DNA from: Aeromonas bivalvium
Lineage (GTDB): Bacteria; Pseudomonadota; Gammaproteobacteria; Enterobacterales; Aeromonadaceae
Length of the DNA stretch: 64,000 nt
Reading direction: 5' to 3'
Assembly: GCF_000819765.1 (NCBI RefSeq)
Contig: NZ_CDBT01000020.1
Coordinates: 57,228-121,227 of the forward strand
The notes under the pieces were generated by a model that did not search any database, had not been told where the DNA came from, and saw only the letters and a list, made by a program, of their open reading frames with translations. Positions 27,726-36,234 of this stretch are shown here, in pieces. A program made the position numbers and the translations under genes. Within the stretch, counting starts at the first letter, position 1. Each line of letters opens with the position of its first letter.

Positions 27726-29104
27726 CGCAAGCCCGTATCCTGGTGGTGGAAGACGACTCCGGTCTGCGCGAGGCGCTGATCGATACCCTGATGCTCGGGG
27801 GCTACCAGTGCCGCGAGGCCGAGAGCGGCGAGCGGGCCTTGCTGGCCCTGTCGCGTCAGCCCTTCGACATGGTGATCTCCGACATTCAGATGGGGGGCAT
27901 GGATGGCCTCACCCTGCTGGGCAACATCCGCCAGGCCTACCCCCAGATCCCCGTGCTGCTGATGACGGCCCATGCCAACATAGATGGCGCCGTGCGCGCC
28001 ATGCGGGAAGGGGCCATCGACTATCTGGCCAAGCCCTTCTCCCCCGAGGTGCTGCTCAATCAGGTGAGTCGCTATGTGCCGGCCCAGCGGGTGGAGAAGC
28101 GGGCCGTGGTCTACGGGGATCCCCGCAGCGCCGAACTGTTCCAGCTGGCGACCCGGGTCGCCCGCAGCGAGGCCACCGTGATGGTGACCGGGCCGAGCGG
28201 TACCGGCAAGGAGGTGCTGGCCCGCTATATCCATGACAACTCCCCCCGCAGCGAGCAGGCCTTCGTGGCCATCAACTGTGCCGCCATCCCGGAAAACATG
28301 CTGGAGGCGACCCTGTTCGGCTACGAGAAGGGGGCCTTTACCGGTGCCGTTCAGGGCTGTCCCGGCAAGTTCGAGCAGGCCCAGGGGGGCACGCTGCTGC
28401 TCGATGAGGTCACCGAGATGGATCTCTCCTTGCAGGCCAAGCTGCTGCGGGTGCTGCAGGAGAAAGAGGTGGAGCGACTCGGCAGCCGCAAGATGATCCC
28501 CCTGGACGTGCGGGTCATCGCCACCAGCAACCGGGATCTGCACAAGGCGGTGCAGGAGGGGCGCTTGCGCGAGGATCTCTACTACCGACTCAACGTCTTC
28601 CCCCTGCGCTGGCGCGCCCTGCGCGAGCGGCCCGGCGACATCCTGCCCCTGGCGGAGCACCTGCTGGCGCTCCATGCCCAGCAGCAGGGCCTGCCGACCC
28701 CCAGGCTGGCAGCCCAGGCGGCGGCCCGCTTGTTGGCGCACCCCTGGCCCGGCAACGTGCGCGAACTGGACAACGTGGTGCAACGGGCCCTGATCCTCTC
28801 CACCGAGGGCGAGATAGGCGCCTCCCAGCTGATCCTGGAGCCCGGCGCCGAGGAGGCCTTCTCGGCCCTGGCGGGGGAGCCAGGGGAGGGGCCGCAGGGC
28901 GTCGCAGCCGAACCCGAGCGTCCCTTGTGCGGCGATCGACTCGGCAGCGAGCTCAAGCAGCAGGAGCACCAGATCATCCTGGACACCCTCCACGACTGCA
29001 ATGGCAGTCGCAAGGCGGTGGCCGAGCGCCTTGGCATCAGCCCGCGCACCCTGCGTTACAAGCTGGCGCAGATGCGCGAGGCCGGGATCCCGCTGCCCGT
29101 CTGA
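27722..29104 (+). CDS. flrC: Flagellar response regulator FlrC (sigma-54 activator)
   Basis: NtrC-type regulator of 460 residues: receiver domain (1-120) with phosphoacceptor D54 (MVISDIQMGG), AAA+ domain with the Walker A loop around 157-163 (GPSGTGK) and GAFTGA at 204-209, and a Fis HTH at the C-terminus (about 425-450, SRKAVAERLGISPRTLRYKL). It should activate the perfect sigma-54 promoters before flgB and flgF. Translationally coupled to flrB. Confidence 0.94.
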   Translation: MTQARILVVEDDSGLREALIDTLMLGGYQCREAESGERALLALSRQPFDMVISDIQMGGMDGLTLLGNIRQAYPQIPVLLMTAHANIDGAVRAMREGAIDYLAKPFSPEVLLNQVSRYVPAQRVEKRAVVYGDPRSAELFQLATRVARSEATVMVTGPSGTGKEVLARYIHDNSPRSEQAFVAINCAAIPENMLEATLFGYEKGAFTGAVQGCPGKFEQAQGGTLLLDEVTEMDLSLQAKLLRVLQEKEVERLGSRKMIPLDVRVIATSNRDLHKAVQEGRLREDLYYRLNVFPLRWRALRERPGDILPLAEHLLALHAQQQGLPTPRLAAQAAARLLAHPWPGNVRELDNVVQRALILSTEGEIGASQLILEPGAEEAFSALAGEPGEGPQGVAAEPERPLCGDRLGSELKQQEHQIILDTLHDCNGSRKAVAERLGISPRTLRYKLAQMREAGIPLPV

Positions 29105-29125
29105 GTCGCTGCCCACCGCCTCGAA

Positions 29126-29152
29126 CCCGCCGCCATGGCCTTGGTCGGCGGG
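29126..29152 (+). terminator. Possible terminator after flrC
   Basis: CCCGCCG / CGGCGGG stem with a 13-base loop, 22 bases past flrC. No T run, so weak. Confidence 0.35.
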
Positions 29153-29204
29153 CTCGATTATCATGGCCTTTTGTCATCGCGCCCGTGAGGGCACAGAGGG
29201 GCCT

Positions 29205-29966
29205 ATGATCCGCCGCCAAAAACTCACCAATCTGCTCAATACGCTGCTCGAACCCCACGCCATCAAGGACTACTGTCCCAATGGCCTCCAGGTCGAGGGT
29301 CGCGACGAGATCCGCAAGATAGTCACAGGGGTCACCGCCAGCCAGGCGCTGATCGACGCCGCCGTGGCCCAGGGGGCCGACGCCATCCTGGTACACCATG
29401 GTTACTTCTGGAAGGGGGAGTCCGAGGTGATCACCGGCATGAAGCAGCGCCGCTTGAAGACCTTGCTCAGCCACGACATCAACCTGTTTGCCTATCATCT
29501 CCCCCTGGATGTTCACCCTGAACTGGGCAACAACGCCCAGCTCGCCCGCCTGCTGGACATCCAGGTACGCCGCGGCCTGGAGCCCTGGGACAAGAAGAGC
29601 GTCGCCATGGTCGGCAAGCTGGCCGAGCCCATGAGCGGAGAGGCCCTGGCGGCCAGGATCGGAGAGCGGCTGGGGCGCACGCCGCTGCACTGCGGCGAGA
29701 GCGGCCCCGCCCTCATCGAGACAGTGGCCTGGTGTACCGGGGGCGGCCAGAGTTATATCACCCTGGCTGCCGAACAGGGCATAGATGCCTTCATCTCGGG
29801 GGAGGCATCGGAGCAGACCATACACACGGCCCGCGAGATGGGGATGCACTTCTTCGCCGCCGGTCATCATGCGACCGAACGCTACGGGGTCAAGGCGTTG
29901 GGGGAGTGGCTGGCCGCCGAGCATGGGCTCGAGGTGATCTTCATAGACATCGACAATCCGGTCTAA
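29205..29966 (+). CDS. ybgI: Nif3/YbgI-family metal-binding protein
   Basis: Protein of 253 residues in the conserved Nif3-like family (E. coli YbgI, DUF34), which binds two metals and is often annotated GTP cyclohydrolase 1 type 2. Visible family motifs: KDYCPNGLQVEG (about 21-32), DAILVHHGYFWKG (about 60-72), YHLPLDVHPELGNNAQLA and near the C-terminus FFAAGHHATERYGV. The actual reaction is unsettled; a chaperone or metal-insertion role has been suggested for the family. Start at 29205 after GAGGGG; the frame is open upstream into flrC. A strong terminator follows. Confidence 0.88.
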   Translation: MIRRQKLTNLLNTLLEPHAIKDYCPNGLQVEGRDEIRKIVTGVTASQALIDAAVAQGADAILVHHGYFWKGESEVITGMKQRRLKTLLSHDINLFAYHLPLDVHPELGNNAQLARLLDIQVRRGLEPWDKKSVAMVGKLAEPMSGEALAARIGERLGRTPLHCGESGPALIETVAWCTGGGQSYITLAAEQGIDAFISGEASEQTIHTAREMGMHFFAAGHHATERYGVKALGEWLAAEHGLEVIFIDIDNPV

Positions 29967-29972
29967 AAAAAT

Positions 29973-29996
29973 ACCAGGGTAGATATCTACCCTGGT
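29973..29996. terminator. Terminator after ybgI
   Basis: Perfect 10-bp stem ACCAGGGTAG / CTACCCTGGT with loop ATAT, preceded by an A run and followed by TCTT. It starts seven bases after the stop. Confidence 0.8.
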
Positions 29997-30263
29997 TCTT
30001 CGCAGCAGCCATACAGGCAAAAAGGGATGAGGTGTTGTCGAGCCGTGCTCTGTCTCATGGGGTGCATTGTTGCTTGATTGTTAATTTTGTTGCAACCCCT
30101 TTGTCGCGGCTCCGACGAGACCCTGGGGCTATATGTGCGCGATTATTGAGCCCGATCACACTTTTGCCATCCTGCGCGCGTCGCTCTCTTGGGGACGATT
30201 TGACTCCCTTGTTAGCCGATAGCGTTGTATGTTCTATTTGGGTACCACATTGCAGGAGGCAAG
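29997..30263. other. Intergenic region before the HPt gene
   Basis: About 270 bases with no convincing ORF. It holds a TTGACT hexamer near 30200 and an AT-rich stretch near 30070-30095, but no well-spaced promoter. An AGGAGG site precedes the HPt start. Confidence 0.5.
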
Positions 30264-30611
30264 ATGACACTGTTGGACGAGGCGGTTCTGGCCCAGTTGG
30301 CCGAAGACATTGGCGAAGAGATGATGCCCGTGGTGATCGAGGTATTTATCGAGGAGGTGGGGGAGCAATTGGCCCAGCTGCCACCCCTGTTCGAACAGGC
30401 CCAGTGGCACTCCCTGGGGCGACTCGCTCACAGCCTCAAATCCTCCTGCGCCAGCTATGGTGCCCGCCAGAGCCTGCAACAGGTGATCGCCCTGGAGCAG
30501 GCCTGCAAGCGCCAGGATAGCGCCGAGAGCGGCCTGCTCATCGGCCAGTTGCAGCAATCCCTGCCCCAGGTCTTCACCCAGTTGCACGACTACTGCCGTC
30601 CCCCGGCCTGA
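30264..30611 (+). CDS. Single-domain HPt phosphotransfer protein, LuxU-like size
   Basis: Protein of 115 residues consisting only of a histidine phosphotransfer domain. The phosphorylatable histidine is H56 in RLAHSLKSSCASYGA, the canonical HPt motif. Length and histidine position resemble LuxU of Vibrio (114 residues), which relays phosphate from hybrid kinases to LuxO, but no luxO is nearby. An AGGAGG site precedes the ATG. A hybrid histidine kinase without its own HPt is encoded 2.4 kb away and could be the donor; this is inference. Confidence 0.82.
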   Translation: MTLLDEAVLAQLAEDIGEEMMPVVIEVFIEEVGEQLAQLPPLFEQAQWHSLGRLAHSLKSSCASYGARQSLQQVIALEQACKRQDSAESGLLIGQLQQSLPQVFTQLHDYCRPPA

Positions 30612-30654
30612 GCCGCCTCCCATCCCCTTGCTCAGGTGCGCCCTTGCGTGAGAC

Positions 30655-30750
30655 AGGCGTCGGTGCTGGCTGCGCCAATGCCAGGGGGTCACCTGGTTCT
30701 GGGCCGCCAGTAGCGGTGACACGCCGTGATCAGTGATGGCTGCGCCAATG
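30655..30750 (-). repeat. Decayed duplicate of the yvcK 3' end
   Basis: The terminal yvcK sequence (GTGATGGCTGCGCCAATG on the plus strand, from 30733) recurs as GTGCTGGCTGCGCCAATG from 30663, 70 bases further out. The bases before both copies (GACAGGCG and GACACGCCG) also resemble each other. The outer copy lies past the stop codon and is noncoding. Confidence 0.55.
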
Positions 30751-31638
30751 GATGGCCTTGTCCAGAGCCGCCTTCAACCTGGCCCTGTCGTGGCGATGGG
30801 GCAGGGCGGTTTCCCCCAGTTCGGCCGTCATCAGCAGGCCATCGAGCGCCGCCGGGTAGTGACCCTGCGGGCCTATGATGGCGTCGATGCGGCCGCTGCC
30901 AATCTGCTGCTCCAGCCAGCGCCACTGGGTCATGAGATCCATCTGGCCGGCGGGGCCCGGCTCGGCCACCAGATTGGTGATGAACACCAGTCGGGCCCGG
31001 CTCTGGCTGATGGCCTGGGCGATCTCCTCCAGCAGCAGGGGGGGCATGATGGAGGTGAGGAAGCTGCCCGGGCCCAGGATGATCATCTCGGCCTCGGCGA
31101 TGGCCTGTACCGCCTCCCGGGTCGCGGTGACCCTGGGACTGAGGGAGAGGGAGAGGGGCGGGCTTTCCAGCTGGTCGATGGAGACCTCCCCCAGGATCCG
31201 GTTGCCGCAGGCGGTGCGGGCACAGAGGTCGGTGGGAAATTCGGACATGGGAAGCAACTGGGTCTCTATTTTCAGCATGTTGCTGATGAGACGAATGGCG
31301 TCGAGGGGACGTACCGACAGGTTGTCCAGCGCCAGCAGGATCAGGTTGCCGAGGTTGTGCCCGGCCAGCTCGCCCCGACCGGCGAAACGGTGTTCGAACA
31401 GCATGCTGCCGATGCTGGGTTCGGTCACCAGCTGGTTGAGGCAGTTGCGCATATCCCCCCAGGCGATGCAGGCCTGGCTCTGGCGCAACCGGCCGGTGGA
31501 GCCGCCATCGTCCGTGGTGGTCACTATGCCGGTCAGGCGGGCACCCAGGAAGGAGAGGGAGGAGAGCACCCTCCCCAGACCATGGCCACCGCCGATAGCC
31601 ACCACCCGCTGGAAGTCATTGATATTTTTCTGCCACAT
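30730..31638 (-). CDS. yvcK: YvcK/CofD-family protein (gluconeogenesis factor)
   Basis: Protein of 302 residues related to Bacillus YvcK and E. coli YbhK and to the 2-phospho-lactate transferase CofD. The N-terminus shows the nucleotide-binding start VVAIGGGHGLGRVLSSL and the motif VTTTDDGGSTGRLR; GDMRNCL follows. YvcK binds UDP-sugars and is needed for growth on gluconeogenic carbon in Bacillus; the gammaproteobacterial role is less clear. In E. coli ybhK is next to moaA; here moaA is 7 kb away. The 3' end is duplicated beyond the stop. Confidence 0.85.
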   Translation of the reverse strand: MWQKNINDFQRVVAIGGGHGLGRVLSSLSFLGARLTGIVTTTDDGGSTGRLRQSQACIAWGDMRNCLNQLVTEPSIGSMLFEHRFAGRGELAGHNLGNLILLALDNLSVRPLDAIRLISNMLKIETQLLPMSEFPTDLCARTACGNRILGEVSIDQLESPPLSLSLSPRVTATREAVQAIAEAEMIILGPGSFLTSIMPPLLLEEIAQAISQSRARLVFITNLVAEPGPAGQMDLMTQWRWLEQQIGSGRIDAIIGPQGHYPAALDGLLMTAELGETALPHRHDRARLKAALDKAIHWRSHH

Positions 31639-31692
31639 AAGTGTCCCCGTGCAGGCTCATGATGGGCCTCATGTTGTTGTGCTCCCCGGCGT

Positions 31693-31721
31693 CGCCCCTA
31701 GAAGGGGGGCGGGATTTTTTT
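31693..31721 (+). terminator. Orphan intrinsic terminator between yvcK and the FIST gene
   Basis: Stem CGCCCC / GGGGCG with a seven-base loop, then GGATTTTTTT. It is on the plus strand only 55-80 bases right of the yvcK start, where no plus-strand gene ends. Either a leader attenuator or the end of a small RNA. Confidence 0.6.
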
Positions 31722-31860
31722 GCAAAGGGTATGACTTTTGCTTGGTTGCTGCACCTGATTTTCTTGCTCATGGCGGGGAAGGCGTGATCCGTCACATTCT
31801 GGCGGGCGTGCCGCTGTCTTGACTGCCCCATCGACCAATGAGACCCAACAGGAGATAGCA

Positions 31861-33048
31861 GTGAACTTTCTGACGGCTCACTCCCTCGCAGCCAGCTCGG
31901 CCCTCGCCTGCCGCGAGGTGTGCGATCGCCTCGAGGAACTGGCCCCTGCCGCCGCACCATCCCTGCTGATCGTCTATTTTACCCAGGCCCACGATGCCTG
32001 CGTTCTGCGTCAGGCGCTGACCGGGCGCTACCCCCATGTCCGCCTCATAGGTTGCAGCTCCTGCCACGGGGTGCAGACCCAGAGCGGTTATCACAGTGCC
32101 CATGGCTGGGGGTTGGCGGTGGCGGCCCTGTTCGATGAGAAGGGGTGCTACGGGGTAGCCGGGGGGCTGGGGGAGGCGGTCGACATGCGTGCCCTGCTGC
32201 ACGGCGCCATGGCCGAGGCGGGACGCCCCGGCGAGCTGCCGGCCATGGTGCTGCTGCACGCGAGCCCGGGTCGGGAGGAGGAGCTGCTCGCGGCCATCGA
32301 GGAGGAGTTCGGGTGCCGGGTGCCCGTGGTGGGGGGCTCGGCCGCAGATGATGCCATCCGCGGCGACTGGCAGCTCTGCTGGCAAGGGGGGGAGGGGCGA
32401 GAGGGGGTGGTGCTGGCCCTGCTCTATCCCGACTGCGAGCTGGCGTTTCAGTTCCACTCCGGCTATCTGGTCACCGCCCGGCATGGTCTGGTGACCGCGT
32501 GCGACGGGCGCGAGGTGCTGACCATAGATGGGGCGCCGGCTGCCTGGGTCTATGCCAACTGGCGCGGCCTGCCCCCCTTTCCGGTGGGGCCCATCCTGGG
32601 CCAGAGCACCCTGGCCCCCCTGGCGCGCCAGCGGGGCACCCTGGATGGGGTGCCTTATTACAAGCTCTCCCACCCCGAGGCCGTCACGGCCCGGGGCGGC
32701 CTGCGGCTCTTCACCGCCATCGAGCCGGGGGAGCGGCTGATATTGATGCATGGCAGCGCCGAGGGGTTGCTGGCCCGCAGCCTGGCGGCGCACATAGCAC
32801 CCGGCTACGGTGGTTGCGACGCCGTGCGTCCCCTGGGGGCCCTGCTCATCTTCTGCGCCGGCTCCCGGCTCGCCCTGGGGGAGCGGATCCAGGGGGTTGG
32901 CAGCCTGCTCGAGGCGCAGCTGGGGGCCATCCCCTTCATTACCCCCTTCACCTTTGGCGAGCAGGGACGGCTGCCCCATGGGGAGCTGGCCCATGGCAAC
33001 CTCATGGTCTCCGCCGTGGTGTTGCTGGGAGGTGCCGATGCATCCTGA
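31861..33048 (+). CDS. FIST-domain sensory protein
   Basis: Protein of about 395 residues with an N-terminal FIST domain (about 20-200, VRLIGCSSCHGV and VPVVGGSAADDAIRGDWQ) and a FIST_C domain (about 210-370). FIST proteins are thought to sense small molecules, possibly amino acids, and occur with signalling proteins. I favour GTG at 31861, six bases after AGGAG; an in-frame ATG at 31819 lacks a ribosome site. The 3' end overlaps the hybrid kinase gene by 11 bases, so FIST input and kinase output are probably one pathway. Confidence 0.82.
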   Translation: MNFLTAHSLAASSALACREVCDRLEELAPAAAPSLLIVYFTQAHDACVLRQALTGRYPHVRLIGCSSCHGVQTQSGYHSAHGWGLAVAALFDEKGCYGVAGGLGEAVDMRALLHGAMAEAGRPGELPAMVLLHASPGREEELLAAIEEEFGCRVPVVGGSAADDAIRGDWQLCWQGGEGREGVVLALLYPDCELAFQFHSGYLVTARHGLVTACDGREVLTIDGAPAAWVYANWRGLPPFPVGPILGQSTLAPLARQRGTLDGVPYYKLSHPEAVTARGGLRLFTAIEPGERLILMHGSAEGLLARSLAAHIAPGYGGCDAVRPLGALLIFCAGSRLALGERIQGVGSLLEAQLGAIPFITPFTFGEQGRLPHGELAHGNLMVSAVVLLGGADAS

Positions 33049-35125
33049 GGCGGGCAGTGACAGCAAGGCGCTGGAAGCCCTGAACGACAAGCTGCAAGCA
33101 ACCCTGGTGGAGTTGGTCCATTGCCGTGCCCGGGAGGCCCAGTACCGTCAGGAGTCCCAGACCCTGCTGGCCGGCCTCGGCGCCCTGGCCGATGCCCGCA
33201 CCCTGGAGCAGGTGCTGCTGAGCCTGATCCGCAGTCTGCAACCCTTCATCGGCTTCGAGCAGGCGGATGTTCTGAGCTGGGAAGGGGAGGCCGGCGTCAC
33301 CCATCTGAGCACAGAGCCCGCCGAGTGCGGCCAGGGCTGGCGGCATTCCTCCCTCTTCGCCCGGGCCCTGGAGGGGGAGACCCTGGTCATCTATGACCCG
33401 GCCCAGCTGCCCGAATTTGCCGGGCTGGCGGGCAAGCCGGGCTGGGCCAGCCTGATGCTGACCGGCCTGCATGCCCCGGGCTTTACCGGCATACTGCTCT
33501 GCCGCCACTCGGTCAGGGGAGGGCTGGATCTGCAGAGCAAGGCGGCGCTGGCCCGCTGCCAGCCCCTCATCTCCCAGGCTCTGGTCAACATCGCCTATCG
33601 GGCCCGGCTCCAGCAACAGGTGGCGCTCAAGACCCGGGAGCTGCAGGCGAGCGAGCGCCGGTTTCGCCGCTTCGCCGCCATGGCCTCGGACTGGTTCTGG
33701 GAAACCGATGGCGAGCACAGGCTCAGTTATGTCTCTGCCCCCGGCTATGAGGGGGGAGTCATGACCATGGAGACGGGTCGCAGCCTCTACGAGGTGACCC
33801 ATGAGCGGGAAGGGGAGCCGTGGGAGAAGTACCGCCGCCTGGTGGAGGGGCGCCAAGCCATCCGCGCCGAACGGGTACGCATCAATGCCGGCGGCCTGGT
33901 GCGCTGGATGGAGGTGAACGCCGAACCCTTGTTCGACAGGCAGGGCCATTTCTGCGGTTACAGTGGCACGGCGCGCGACATAGGGCGCCAGATAAGGCGA
34001 GAGCAGGAGCTGGCTCAGGCGCGGGATCAGGCCGAGGCCGCCAACCGGGCCAAGTCCCAGTTCCTGGCCATGATGACCCACGAGATCCGCTCTCCCATGA
34101 ACGCCGTGATGGGTATGCTGGATCTGCTGCAGCACGAGGGGATGGCCCCGGCCCAGCAGACCTTGCTGGATCACGCCTCCCACTCGGCCAGGCTGCTGCA
34201 GACCATCATAGATGACGTGCTCGACTTCTCGAAGATAGAGGCCCACAGCCTGGCGCTGCACTGCGAGCGATTCACTCCCCGTCCCCTCAGCCAGGCCATC
34301 ATGGAACCCTGGCAGGCTCAGGCCAGGGAGAAGGGACTCACCCTGACCTGCGAGCTGGATGAGGCCCTGCCCGAGGCTCTGTTTGCCGATCCCGTGCGCC
34401 TGTCCCAGATCATCAACAACCTGCTCGGCAATGCCCTCAAGTTCACCGAACAGGGGGGCGTGGTGCTCAAGATCGGCTGGCGGGACGAGTGCCTGCGAGT
34501 CGAGGTGCAGGACACGGGGATCGGCATCGCCGAGGCGGATCAGGCCCGCCTGTTTGAGCCCTTCACCCAGGTCGACAGCTCGGCCACTCGCCACCGCGCC
34601 GGCACCGGCCTTGGCCTGAGCATCAGCAAGCGGCTGGTCGCCCTGATGGGGGGCGAGCTCTGTCTCACCAGCCGGCTAGGTGTCGGCAGCTGCTTCTGGT
34701 TCTCCCTGCCCGGTCTGGGCCTGCCTTGCGAGAGCGAGGTGCGGGCGAGCCCGCCCAGCAACGCATTGCGTCCCCTGGACGTGCTGGTGGTGGAAGACAG
34801 CCCCATCAATCAGCTGGTGGTCTCCCTCATGCTGGAAAAGCTGGTGAGCCGGGTGCGGCTTGCCGGCAATGGCCTGGAGGCCCTCGCCCAGGTGGCGGAG
34901 CAGGCGCCGGATCTCATCCTGATGGACATGCGGATGCCGCAAATGGATGGACTGGAGGCGACCCGCTTGCTGCGCGAGCTCGGTTACCACATACCCATAG
35001 TGGCGCTGACCGCCAATGCCATGGCCGAAGACAGGGCCTGCTGCCTGACCGCAGGCATGACGGACTTCCTGGCCAAACCCATCAGCCTCGCCCGGCTGCG
35101 TGACTGCCTGCAACGACACTGCTGA
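33038..35125 (+). CDS. Hybrid histidine kinase (GAF-like, PAS, HisKA, HATPase, REC)
   Basis: Soluble hybrid kinase of 695 residues with no membrane helix: N-terminal coiled coil and GAF-like region (about 10-190), PAS (about 207-325, FRRFAAMASDWFWETDG), HisKA with H348 (MMTHEIRSPMNAVMG), HATPase with NNLLGNALKF and GTGLGLSISKR, and a receiver domain with phosphoacceptor D630 (LILMDMRMPQMDG). There is no C-terminal HPt, so a separate phosphotransfer protein is needed. The ATG at 33038 lies inside the FIST gene with GGGAGG before it; the frame is open back to 32810. A bacterioferritin- or c-di-GMP-type output is not indicated. Confidence 0.88.
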   Translation: MHPEAGSDSKALEALNDKLQATLVELVHCRAREAQYRQESQTLLAGLGALADARTLEQVLLSLIRSLQPFIGFEQADVLSWEGEAGVTHLSTEPAECGQGWRHSSLFARALEGETLVIYDPAQLPEFAGLAGKPGWASLMLTGLHAPGFTGILLCRHSVRGGLDLQSKAALARCQPLISQALVNIAYRARLQQQVALKTRELQASERRFRRFAAMASDWFWETDGEHRLSYVSAPGYEGGVMTMETGRSLYEVTHEREGEPWEKYRRLVEGRQAIRAERVRINAGGLVRWMEVNAEPLFDRQGHFCGYSGTARDIGRQIRREQELAQARDQAEAANRAKSQFLAMMTHEIRSPMNAVMGMLDLLQHEGMAPAQQTLLDHASHSARLLQTIIDDVLDFSKIEAHSLALHCERFTPRPLSQAIMEPWQAQAREKGLTLTCELDEALPEALFADPVRLSQIINNLLGNALKFTEQGGVVLKIGWRDECLRVEVQDTGIGIAEADQARLFEPFTQVDSSATRHRAGTGLGLSISKRLVALMGGELCLTSRLGVGSCFWFSLPGLGLPCESEVRASPPSNALRPLDVLVVEDSPINQLVVSLMLEKLVSRVRLAGNGLEALAQVAEQAPDLILMDMRMPQMDGLEATRLLRELGYHIPIVALTANAMAEDRACCLTAGMTDFLAKPISLARLRDCLQRHC

Positions 35126-35193
35126 ATGTCATGGCGCCGTCATGGTGAGGGGGCAGAGTGGACGGGGAAGAGGGGAATGGCAGGCAAAAAAAA

Positions 35194-35215
35194 TGGTCAA
35201 CTGGGTAGTTGACCA
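35194..35215. terminator. Bidirectional terminator, kinase / Lon-like gene
   Basis: Perfect 9-bp stem TGGTCAACT / AGTTGACCA with loop GGGT. The minus strand has a seven-T tail; the plus strand has ATTCTT. Confidence 0.75.
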
Positions 35216-35554
35216 ATTCTTCAGCAAATACTGAAGAGAGCACGGGATAAATCGGGTTGTATAAAGCTATATGAAAAATACGTGCCAACTTTTCCATGTC
35301 GAACCATGTGCCGCGATGGCGGGCTGGATCAGGCCTCAGCTGAACATTCACCGCGGGCACCTGCCGGTGTTTGACAGGTGATATTTGCAAATTGCGAATA
35401 TCTTCTTTTCATTATGAGATTTTTCGCATTATGCAATCGGTCTCGTCGGACCCTTCTCCCGGCGCTTGCTGTCAGTGGCCAACACCCCATCCTTGTCCTG
35501 TCAGCACCCCGTCAGCAAGGCATCAAGGATCCGGATGGCCTTGGCCTTATCCCG
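35216..35554. other. Gene-free, AT-richer gap
   Basis: About 340 bases without a supported gene. It contains the inverted repeat CACCTG-N11-CAGGTG (35359-35381), a TTGACA (35371-35376) with only a weak -10 after it, and an A/T-rich segment at 35380-35435. No plus-strand gene follows, so if transcribed it would be a small RNA. A minus-strand ORF here lacks family resemblance and was not called. Confidence 0.4.
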
Positions 35555-36130
35555 TCAGCGAGCAATCAAGCGACGAAGGAACTGTCTGGCGGCCTCGCTA
35601 TTTTGCTTGGCGATCAGCATCTGCTTCTCGTAGATGGGCATGGGCAGTATCTCCAGCCAGCGCTGGCACAGCCAGGTGGCGTCTTCGAACTGCTTGTCCG
35701 GGTAGAGCTCATCGAGTTCCGGATATTGCTCGAACACCTCTCGCAGCCGGTCGGCCAGCAGATCGTCGCTGAAGTCGCTGTGGATGCTGGGCCAGTTGGG
35801 CAGAGGCTCCACCTCGGCGCGACACAGCCCCAGGGCGTCTGTGGTCATGCTGTGGATGCAGAAGCGATCCAGCCCCAGTACCGTGACCCCCAGCAGACCG
35901 TCATTGAGGGTATAGAAGTCGGTCACCTTGACCCGGGTGCCAACGGGGAGTATGCGCCCGGCGGTGCCCGCCGAGGTCGCCTCTTCCATCACTATGCCAA
36001 AGCCTCGGTCTTGTTCGAACGACTCCTTGAGCATCTGCAGGTGGCGCGGCTCGAACAATCGCAGTGGCAGCTTGCCGCCCGGCAGTATGTGGGACGGCAA
36101 AGGGAACAGTGCAAGTTGGGTATTTTTCAT
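35555..36130 (-). CDS. Stand-alone Lon N-terminal (LON substrate-binding) domain protein
   Basis: Protein of 191 residues that is only the N-terminal substrate-recognition domain of Lon protease, without ATPase or protease parts. The opening LALFPLPSHILPGGKLPLRLFEPRH and the later TLNDGLLGVTVLGLDRF are typical of the family. Such proteins are widespread but poorly understood in bacteria. It is co-directional with narPQ but separated from narP by a terminator, so it is probably its own unit. Confidence 0.85.
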   Translation of the reverse strand: MKNTQLALFPLPSHILPGGKLPLRLFEPRHLQMLKESFEQDRGFGIVMEEATSAGTAGRILPVGTRVKVTDFYTLNDGLLGVTVLGLDRFCIHSMTTDALGLCRAEVEPLPNWPSIHSDFSDDLLADRLREVFEQYPELDELYPDKQFEDATWLCQRWLEILPMPIYEKQMLIAKQNSEAARQFLRRLIAR

Positions 36131-36190
36131 GTTCCGTCCTCCATTGAGTCATTGCTGAATATGACAATGCAGCGACTGTGCCAGAGGATG

Positions 36191-36217
36191 AAAAAAGCCA
36201 CCTGGCGGTGGCTTTTT
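36191..36217. terminator. Terminator after narP
   Basis: GCCACC-TGGC-GGTGGC stem flanked by six A on the left and five T on the right, giving a T tail on both strands. It lies 18 bases beyond the narP stop. Confidence 0.85.
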
Positions 36218-36234
36218 GGGGGGAGAAATGGCCC

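Noticed and set aside
35082-35390. 102-codon minus-strand frame after the hybrid kinase
   Set aside because: Overlaps the kinase end and a terminator, with no ribosome site or family likeness.
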